In this document: one piece after another, positions 57,547 to 64,000 of the stretch
How the letters are laid out: each line of letters begins with the position of its first letter
Position numbering within the stretch: the stretch's first letter is position 1
NCBI GenBank assembly: GCA_002162815.1
Contig: MAAT01000021.1
Coordinates: 1 to 64,000, forward strand
DNA: 64,000 nucleotides
Reading direction: 5' to 3'
DNA from: Gammaproteobacteria bacterium 53_120_T64
GTDB taxonomy: Bacteria; Pseudomonadota; Gammaproteobacteria; Pseudomonadales; Porticoccaceae
Position numbers and translations under genes: made by a program
Notes under the pieces: generated by a model
Told to the model about the DNA's origin: nothing
What the model saw: the letters and a program-made list of their open reading frames with translations, nothing else
Database searches by the model: none

Positions 57547-57768
57547 CTAGCAACCTCGCGTCACGACGGGGTCGTCGTCATCCATCGACTCGACCAGGTA
57601 CTCCAGTTCCTGAGCAACATCACCGATGCTGCGGTATTTTAGGTAGCGCTCGACCACCGCCTGGATGATGGCACGACCCATGGCATCACTGTCCATCTCA
57701 CTGCTTTGACTGGCTACTTGCCAAGCCTGCTCAACTATTTCATTCCCGTAAACGGACTCTCCAGACAT
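57547..57768 (-). CDS. Small acidic protein of unknown function
   Basis: 73 residues (MSGESVYGNEIVEQAWQVAS ... ESMDDDDPVVTRGC), rich in Asp/Glu. AGGGGAG lies 7 bases upstream of the ATG. It follows rimI on the same strand and looks like a conserved chromosomal gene, but I do not recognise it. Confidence 0.65.
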   Translation of the reverse strand: MSGESVYGNEIVEQAWQVASQSSEMDSDAMGRAIIQAVVERYLKYRSIGDVAQELEYLVESMDDDDPVVTRGC

Positions 57769-57860
57769 CGCGCGCTCCCCTCATTGATTATTTTTGAGCA
57801 CAGCATTATAACCAACGGCCATTGCGGGACATTGATATCCCTCAAGTTGCGGGTGCTAAA

Positions 57861-58337
57861 TCATGCCGGCGTCAGATCGCAGCGCATTATCCAAGCATCT
57901 TCACGACCACTCTCGCCGTGATAGTAGGCTTTGCGCTCACCGACATGGCGAAAGCCTCTGCCTTCATACAAGGCAATGGCGGGAAAATTACTGACCCTAA
58001 CTTCAAGAAATAAACTCAGCGCAGTCGCCGCGATCTCCGCAAGACAATAGTCCAGCAGACAGGCACCCAGGCCCTCGCCTTGAAAGCTGCTTTTGACCGC
58101 AATATTTAATAGCTCGGCTTCGTCGAGAACCTGATTAAAAATCAAAAAACCCACCAGCCTGTTACCCTTACACAGTACATAGCTACGATGGCTCTGCAGG
58201 CTATCGCTAAACTGCTTGCCGCTCCAAGGAAAGGGGGAAACTTCACTTTCGATTTTAATCAAACCAGGGATATCGTCGGCTGTTGCCGGGCGCAGTGTAA
58301 AACCCTTGCCAATCATCAATAAATCACAGTCTGCCAT
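57861..58337 (-). CDS. rimI: Ribosomal protein S18 alanine N-acetyltransferase
   Basis: GNAT acetyltransferase of 158 residues. The acetyl-CoA-binding loop reads VKSSFQGEGLGACLLDY, the family-typical ESEVSPFPWSGKQFSDSL lies near the N-terminus, and LEVRVSNFPAIALYEGRGF with RKAYY near the end. ATG at 58337 has AGGG upstream. It lies 5 bases after the holD-like gene, the order holD-rimI seen in E. coli. Confidence 0.94.
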   Translation of the reverse strand: MADCDLLMIGKGFTLRPATADDIPGLIKIESEVSPFPWSGKQFSDSLQSHRSYVLCKGNRLVGFLIFNQVLDEAELLNIAVKSSFQGEGLGACLLDYCLAEIAATALSLFLEVRVSNFPAIALYEGRGFRHVGERKAYYHGESGREDAWIMRCDLTPA

Positions 58338-58342
58338 AAGCC

Positions 58343-59176
58343 CTAATCAGCACCACGCAAATGACGCAATGCCTGCCAAACCTCTCGTTTACGGAGAGGC
58401 TCTGCCAGCATCGCCTGGAGTGAGAGCGTGAAGATAGTTTCTACCCCAGCGGCTTCAGACACACAGGCCTCATCCAATAGACCAGCAGCATCTTCACCCA
58501 GCGCCAACAACCACCGATAGGGCCGCACCTGCTGACGGCCCAACAGGAACATACTTAATTGAGTTTTTGCCCCAGCCAAGGTGCTATCGCCACCGGGCTT
58601 CAAGGGCCACTCGATCAGCTCCGCGGCTGGTAGGCCATTGGGCAGCTGACCAATGGCGCGTAAAATATTGGTGAGTAGCTCGAGCTGCACTCTGCTCGCC
58701 CGCTCTCCATAACCAAAGCCGTTAATCACCAGGACCTCATCACTGACCTGCCAACAAGCCAAGCTAACGCGGGTCTCGCCCTGCTCCTCAAGTGAACCTT
58801 TATCTGGCTCGTCTATCTTTGACGCACCATTGTGAGGAATACTTGCCGGCGCAACCTTCTGCGGTTCTTTGGCAGCTTGTGAGGCTAAGACCCCATGCAC
58901 ATCCTCTACCAGCGCCGATACAGGCTTTATAGCTGCGGTCTCCCCTTGTAGGGTTTCACGCAGGCTCGCCAGTGAGCGAATCACCTCTCCCTGGCTAGCT
59001 TGCCCACTCGCCGGGCTTGCCCCGATGTCTCCCTGGGACGGCGCAGTACGACGAGTCGATGATGCACTAGCCGCGCTGTGACTGACCGCCGCAGCGAACA
59101 CTGCCTCGCCGGGCAGGCGCTGTCGATACTGATGAACACCCAGCATCGACAGGTACCAGTCCCGCTGTTCCGTCAT
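58343..59176 (-). CDS. holD: DNA polymerase III psi subunit-like protein (HolD-like), long form
   Basis: 277 residues. The N-terminus MTEQRDWYLSMLGVHQYRQR closely follows the E. coli HolD start (RDW-x-L-x-x-LG-x-x-Q), the part that binds chi and SSB. A low-complexity Ala/Ser/Gln linker (~35-120) and a C-terminal domain (LACWQVSDEVLVINGFGYGE ... LLALGEDAAGLLDEA) make it about twice as long as the E. coli protein. Position directly before rimI supports HolD; the C-terminal domain's role is unknown. Confidence 0.75.
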   Translation of the reverse strand: MTEQRDWYLSMLGVHQYRQRLPGEAVFAAAVSHSAASASSTRRTAPSQGDIGASPASGQASQGEVIRSLASLRETLQGETAAIKPVSALVEDVHGVLASQAAKEPQKVAPASIPHNGASKIDEPDKGSLEEQGETRVSLACWQVSDEVLVINGFGYGERASRVQLELLTNILRAIGQLPNGLPAAELIEWPLKPGGDSTLAGAKTQLSMFLLGRQQVRPYRWLLALGEDAAGLLDEACVSEAAGVETIFTLSLQAMLAEPLRKREVWQALRHLRGAD

Positions 59177-59216
59177 TTAAGCGCGGCCATAGAGGCTAAC
59201 TGTTGCATTAACTCGC

Positions 59217-60761
59217 TTAAACACCATCGAGCTGTGGATGCATGCGGTCGGGGTCAGCCATAATATTGACCGCATTGAGGTAGGCCTTGGCACTGGCCAC
59301 CAGAATATCGGTATCCGCGCCCTGACCATTGACTATGCGTCCATCCTTAGCCAATCGCACGGTGACCTCACCCTGGGAATCGGTACCATCGGTAATCGCG
59401 TTGACCGAGTAAAGCTTCAGCTCGGTATCACTCTTCACCAGCTTTTCAATGGCTTTAAAGACGGCATCAACCGGCCCGCTACCATCGGATTCAACAGGGT
59501 GATCCTTACCCTGATTGCGCAACACCAACTCGGCCTGGGGTGGACGACCCGTCTTCGTGGCAATATCCATCGACACCAACTGATAGCTCTCTTCCGCTTC
59601 ACCCATTTGCACGTCGGAGACCAGGGCCTGCAAGTCTTCGTCATAAATTTCGCGTTTTTTATCCGCCAAATCTTTAAAACGTAAGAAAGCGGTATTCATC
59701 TCAGATTTATTATCGAAGGTAATGCCCAGCTCTTCCATGCGCGCAGAAAATGCCGCGCGACCGGACAACTTACCGAGCACCAAGCGATTGGTATTCCAGC
59801 CGACATCTTCGGCCTTCATAATTTCGTAAGTTTCGCGAAACTTCAGCACACCGTCCTGGTGAATACCCGACTCGTGGGCAAAGGCATTGGCGCCCACCAC
59901 GGCTTTATTGGGCTGTACCGGAAACCCGGTAATGGTCGAGACCAAGCGGGATACGGGCACAATGTGCTCAGTATTAATACGCGTCTCGAGGGCGTAAATA
60001 TCTTTGCGCGTGCGCAAAGCCATGACGATTTCTTCGAGGGAGGCATTACCCGCCCGCTCGCCGAGACCGTTAATCGTACATTCAACCTGGCGTGCGCCGT
60101 GCAACACCGCCGACAGTGAATTTGCCACCGCTAATCCGAGATCATTGTGACAATGCACGGAAAAAATCGCCTTGTCGGCATTCGGTACATTGGCGATCAC
60201 CCGGCCGATCATTTCACCGTATTCATCGGGCGAACCGTAGCCAACGGTATCGGGAATATTAATGGTGCGGGCACCGGCATCGATCACCGACTCGACCACC
60301 TTACACATAAAATCAAATTCGGTACGACTGCCGTCTTCGAGGGAAAACTCAACATCATCGACAAAATTACGGGCTATTTTAACCGCGCCAATCGCCTGCT
60401 CCAGCACCTCTTCGGGATTCATCTGCAGCTTGAATTCCATGTGAATCGGCGAAGTGGCAATAAAGGTGTGAATACGTGGTGCCACGGCATTTTTCAGGGC
60501 CTCGGCGGCGCGTTCAATATCGCCATGGGTGGTGCGCGCCAGGCTACAAACACTGGCATCTTTAATCGTGTCGGCGATACTTTTAACGGCCGCAAAATCA
60601 CCCTCGCTGGAAATGGCAAATCCAGCCTCTATAACATCGACACCGAGCTTTTCGAGGGACTTGGCAATACGTAATTTTTCTTCTTTGGTCATCGCGGCGC
60701 CGGGGCTTTGCTCACCGTCGCGCAAGGTCGTATCAAAAATAATTAAACGTTCACTGCCCAT
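59217..60761 (-). CDS. leuA: 2-isopropylmalate synthase
   Basis: First committed enzyme of leucine synthesis. The 514 residues are a type I LeuA of E. coli style. [18 protein letters not shown] carries the metal and catalytic residues; [17 protein letters not shown] is the metal-binding Hx[19 protein letters not shown] follows; the C-terminal LeuA dimer domain (residues ~390-514) binds leucine for feedback. A candidate leader peptide with a leucine cluster lies 109 bases upstream. Confidence 0.97.
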   Translation of the reverse strand: MGSERLIIFDTTLRDGEQSPGAAMTKEEKLRIAKSLEKLGVDVIEAGFAISSEGDFAAVKSIADTIKDASVCSLARTTHGDIERAAEALKNAVAPRIHTFIATSPIHMEFKLQMNPEEVLEQAIGAVKIARNFVDDVEFSLEDGSRTEFDFMCKVVESVIDAGARTINIPDTVGYGSPDEYGEMIGRVIANVPNADKAIFSVHCHNDLGLAVANSLSAVLHGARQVECTINGLGERAGNASLEEIVMALRTRKDIYALETRINTEHIVPVSRLVSTITGFPVQPNKAVVGANAFAHESGIHQDGVLKFRETYEIMKAEDVGWNTNRLVLGKLSGRAAFSARMEELGITFDNKSEMNTAFLRFKDLADKKREIYDEDLQALVSDVQMGEAEESYQLVSMDIATKTGRPPQAELVLRNQGKDHPVESDGSGPVDAVFKAIEKLVKSDTELKLYSVNAITDGTDSQGEVTVRLAKDGRIVNGQGADTDILVASAKAYLNAVNIMADPDRMHPQLDGV

Positions 60762-60779
60762 GACAATACTCCATCAACT

Positions 60780-60795
60780 CCCGCCAATTGGCGGG
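60780..60795. repeat. 16-bp perfect palindrome just before leuA
   Basis: CCCGCCAATTGGCGGG is self-complementary and lies 19 bases before the leuA ATG, on its mRNA. It could fold next to the ribosome site (ATGGAG) and affect leuA translation, or be part of the attenuation region. Confidence 0.6.
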
Positions 60796-60847
60796 CAAAA
60801 ATTTAAACTAGGATTTTCCTCTCTTAAAGAGAAGGATGCAAAACAAA

Positions 60848-60872
60848 TGAGGTATAACGTAGATGCCCCTCA
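60848..60872 (-). terminator. Candidate leucine attenuator terminator
   Basis: On the minus strand, TGAGG at 60872-60868 pairs with CCTCA at 60852-60848 and is followed by a U-rich run (TTTGTTTTGC). It overlaps the stop codon of the leader peptide. A competing hairpin (TGCCC / GGGCA) uses the same bases. Only a short stem, so a tentative call. Confidence 0.4.
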
Positions 60873-60965
60873 GGGCAGGAGAAGGCGTAGCAGGCAGGCA
60901 GCGGCGCGCGAAGCTTGTTGCAAGCCTTGCGAGGAACCGTTGTTAGTCGAGCGATTAATGTTCAT
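60870..60965 (-). CDS. leuL: leuA leader peptide (leucine attenuator)
   Basis: 31-residue peptide from ATG at 60965 to TGA at 60870. It begins MNINRSTNNGSSQG and ends ACLLRLLLP, with five leucine codons in six near the stop, including one CTA. This is the classic layout of a transcription-attenuation leader for leucine genes: ribosome stalling at the Leu cluster under leucine starvation would alter downstream folding. It lies 109 bases ahead of leuA, same strand. Confidence 0.7.
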   Translation of the reverse strand: MNINRSTNNGSSQGLQQASRAAACLLRLLLP

Positions 60966-61167
60966 TGCTGCCTTTACTGTAGGGCTGTTGTACTTTTGCC
61001 TGCGCTTTGCTCACCCTTAGATTGGCGAAAAAGCGACAGTACGAGATAGGCTATTCAAACAAATTTTTTCACAACTGCCAAGCCCCCGATTAAATTAGGG
61101 GCGAAATCATTGATAAACCGTGGCTTTGACTCGGCATAGAGTCGCCTTATCGACGGCAGAAGTACGT

Positions 61168-62028
61168 TTAGTCAGTCGACTTGCGAATAAGTTTTAGCCA
61201 GCACCAAAAGACCGGGCCGGACAAGGCATAGAGGGCCGCCAATGACAGTAGTGCCGGGCCCGGCTCAATGGCCACGACCACCATCCCGACCACCACTGCC
61301 AGGAATGTCACAAAGGGCACGTGGCCCTTGAAGTCAAAACCCTTCAAGCTGTGATAGCGGCAATTCACCACCATCAACAAACCCGATATCCCCGTTACCA
61401 GAAAAGCCACCATCGCGCCTATCGCACTCGGTTCCAAGTCGTGACCGACCCACACCATACCGGCGACAAGGGCGGCGGCAGAGGGGCTGGCCAAACCAAC
61501 AAAGTAGCGCGAGTCGGCCGATTCAACCTGCACATTAAAGCGCGCTAGGCGCAATGCTGCACAGGAGACGTAGAGGAAGGCCGCAGCCCAGCCGACCTTA
61601 CCGAGGTCCGATAACATCCAGCTGTAGCAGACCACCGCCGGTGCCACGCCGAAGGACACCATGTCGGAGAGGCTATCGTACTCGACCCCAAACTCACTCT
61701 CAGTATTGGTCATGCGCGCGACGCGACCATCGAGGCCATCGAATACCATGGCGACAAAAATAGCGATGGCCGCCGCTTCAAACTTGCCATCCATAGAGGC
61801 GAGAATGGCATAGAAACCGCTGAACAGAGCCACGGTCGTGACCAGGTTGGGCAGTAGATAAATGCCCCTGTGGCGCGGTGCCTGGCGCTCAGCCTTCGCC
61901 TCTTCCTGCTCCAGCTCCTCGGCCGGCTCCAACAACACATTGACCAGCGCCGAGACAGAACCAGGTTCGTTATTTTTGCTCGTGGAGCCATCCGTATTCT
62001 GCTCTGCCGAATCCTGACTATCAGACAT
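61168..62028 (-). CDS. pssA: CDP-diacylglycerol-serine O-phosphatidyltransferase
   Basis: Inner-membrane enzyme that makes phosphatidylserine. From ATG at 62028 it has 286 residues; the open frame to 62124 starts just beyond the terminator and is not conserved. A charged N-terminal ~55 residues precedes multiple transmembrane helices and the CDP-alcohol phosphotransferase signature DGLDGRVARMTNTESEFGVE-YDSLSD, with all metal-binding Asp present. It is of the Bacillus/Pseudomonas membrane type, commonly found next to ilvC and leuA. Confidence 0.93.
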   Translation of the reverse strand: MSDSQDSAEQNTDGSTSKNNEPGSVSALVNVLLEPAEELEQEEAKAERQAPRHRGIYLLPNLVTTVALFSGFYAILASMDGKFEAAAIAIFVAMVFDGLDGRVARMTNTESEFGVEYDSLSDMVSFGVAPAVVCYSWMLSDLGKVGWAAAFLYVSCAALRLARFNVQVESADSRYFVGLASPSAAALVAGMVWVGHDLEPSAIGAMVAFLVTGISGLLMVVNCRYHSLKGFDFKGHVPFVTFLAVVVGMVVVAIEPGPALLSLAALYALSGPVFWCWLKLIRKSTD

Positions 62029-62125
62029 CGTCTGTCGGTACTCCCAATCACTTACAATTTGATCGCGACCCAAGCAATGGACCACAACGCTAAAAATAGT
62101 GCTGGCATCATACATTTTTGGCAAT

Positions 62126-62154
62126 AAAAAAGCGGCAAGCCAAAGGCTTACCGC
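62126..62154 (-). terminator. Rho-independent terminator after ilvC
   Basis: On the minus strand GCGGTAAGCC pairs with GGCTTGCCGC (one G-U pair) around TTT, followed by TTTTTTA. It lies 66 bases past the ilvC stop. A second GC hairpin (cggggctc 62178-62185 / gagccccg 62194-62201) lies in between. Confidence 0.9.
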
Positions 62155-62219
62155 TCAATTAAAGCTCAACTATCTGTCGGGGCTCAATCAACCGAGCCCC
62201 GAGCCGTTGAAACTTACGT

Positions 62220-63341
<1,122 letters not shown>

Positions 63342-63355
63342 TTATAACCTGTAAC

Positions 63356-63847
63356 TTATATCTTTAAAGATTTCTCACCGCGCATCAGCCCACAAACACC
63401 GGTGCGCACCACCTCGAGAATCGTCGCGTCACCCAAGGCCTCGATAAAGGCATCCAGTTTAGCGCTCTCACCCGATATTTGGACCACATAAGTAACCGGG
63501 CCAACATCGACGATCTGGCCGCGAAAGATATCGACGCAGCGTTTGATTTCAGCCCGCGCCGCACCACTGGCCCTGACCTTGAGCAGCATTAATTCACGCT
63601 CAATATGCGTGTCTTCGCTCAAGTCGATGACTTTAACAACATCAATTAACTTGTTCAGTTGCTTGGTGATTTGCTCAATTTTGTGGTCGTTACCCCTGGT
63701 CGTCAGCGTCAAACGTGAGAGTGTTTCATCTTCTGTTGGTGCGACACTCAAACTGTCAATATTGTAACCACGCTGAGAGAACAAGCCCACTACGCGCGAC
63801 AGAGAACCTGGCTCATTTTCAAGTAACACGGAAATTAATCGTCTCAT
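63356..63847 (-). CDS. ilvH: Acetolactate synthase, small (regulatory) subunit
   Basis: 163 residues. ACT domain at the N-terminus (MRRLISVLLENEPGSLSRVV, GLFSQRGYNIDSLSV) binds valine for feedback; the second domain (VKVIDLSEDTHIERELMLLK, RTGVCGLMRGEKSL) is typical. Its ATG shares one base with the ilvI stop (TAATG), so translation is coupled. Confidence 0.97.
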   Translation of the reverse strand: MRRLISVLLENEPGSLSRVVGLFSQRGYNIDSLSVAPTEDETLSRLTLTTRGNDHKIEQITKQLNKLIDVVKVIDLSEDTHIERELMLLKVRASGAARAEIKRCVDIFRGQIVDVGPVTYVVQISGESAKLDAFIEALGDATILEVVRTGVCGLMRGEKSLKI

Positions 63848-64000
63848 TAGGTGCGCTCCGTTTTACTCAACCACATATCGCGCATGGAACCCGGCGCCAC
63901 GTGCATCGGATAAACGTGTTCGTGATGGTCAACGCTAATATCCATAATCACCACACGATCTTTCAGTGCGAAGCACTCTTCCATACGGCTTTCAAGCTCG
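63847..64000 (-). CDS. ilvI: Acetolactate synthase, large subunit, C-terminal end (cut by window edge)
   Basis: 51 codons before the TAA at 63847: SRMEECFALKDRVVIMDISV, then DHHEHVYPMHVAPGSMRDMW and a C-terminal LSKTERT. This is the end of the thiamine-diphosphate-binding third domain of the catalytic subunit. The start lies beyond 64000. It overlaps ilvH by one base. Confidence 0.95.
   Translation of the reverse strand, partial: ELESRMEECFALKDRVVIMDISVDHHEHVYPMHVAPGSMRDMWLSKTERT

Noticed and set aside
60529-61020. 163-codon plus-strand frame across the leuA upstream region
   Set aside because: Antisense to leuA and its leader; no ribosome site and no recognisable product.
62029-62124. N-terminal extension of pssA
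   Set aside because: The extension starts within a few bases of the ilvC terminator, has no ribosome site and does not resemble the family N-terminus.

Overview
This window looks like a chromosome segment of a marine gammaproteobacterium, probably a Pseudomonas/Cellvibrio/Spongiibacter relative. That placement is inferred from gene order (serS-crcB-rarA-lolA-ftsK | trxB-aat-ate-infA | clpA-clpS-cspD, mnmA-hflD-purB, ilvIHC-pssA-leuA, holD-rimI) and protein character; no search was run. Two housekeeping arms flank a roughly 31 kb accessory island.

Left arm (1-25.5 kb): tRNA charging, replication and cell division (serS, crcB, rarA, lolA, ftsK); thioredoxin reductase; two N-end-rule aminoacyl transferases next to infA and the clpS-clpA adaptor/unfoldase pair; a cold-shock protein; rluE-nudJ-mnmA-hflD-purB-roxA; a Nudix hydrolase with two crotonase-fold enzymes; msrA; and an anaerobic module (universal stress protein, a HemN-like protein lacking the radical-SAM cysteines, an FNR/ANR regulator) with an FNR-type box between the divergent genes.

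Accessory island (about 25.5-57.2 kb): bounded by degenerate IS and recombinase fragments and, on the right, by a tRNA-Ser(GGA) gene. It holds an intact Ser/Thr kinase; three decayed copies of a second kinase family; two intact and one broken copy of a secreted protein family; decayed FHA and PP2C pieces; an AT-rich four-gene operon ending in a caspase / EF-hand / formylglycine-generating-enzyme-like fusion; small membrane proteins; ExbD-like, ExbB-like and TonB-like proteins; a lytic transglycosylase; a four-gene operon ending in a Lon-fold protein and a 1152-residue VWA/OmpA protein; and a broken kinase-FGE gene whose last 120 bases resemble a diversity-generating-retroelement (DGR) variable region. 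Taken together this suggests a phosphorylation-controlled, envelope-spanning recognition or conflict system, partly decayed. No reverse transcriptase or template repeat was recognised.

Right arm (57.2-64 kb): tRNA-Ser, a small acidic protein, rimI, a holD-like gene, leuA with a candidate leucine-rich attenuation leader peptide, pssA and the ilvC-ilvH-ilvI operon, which runs off the window edge.
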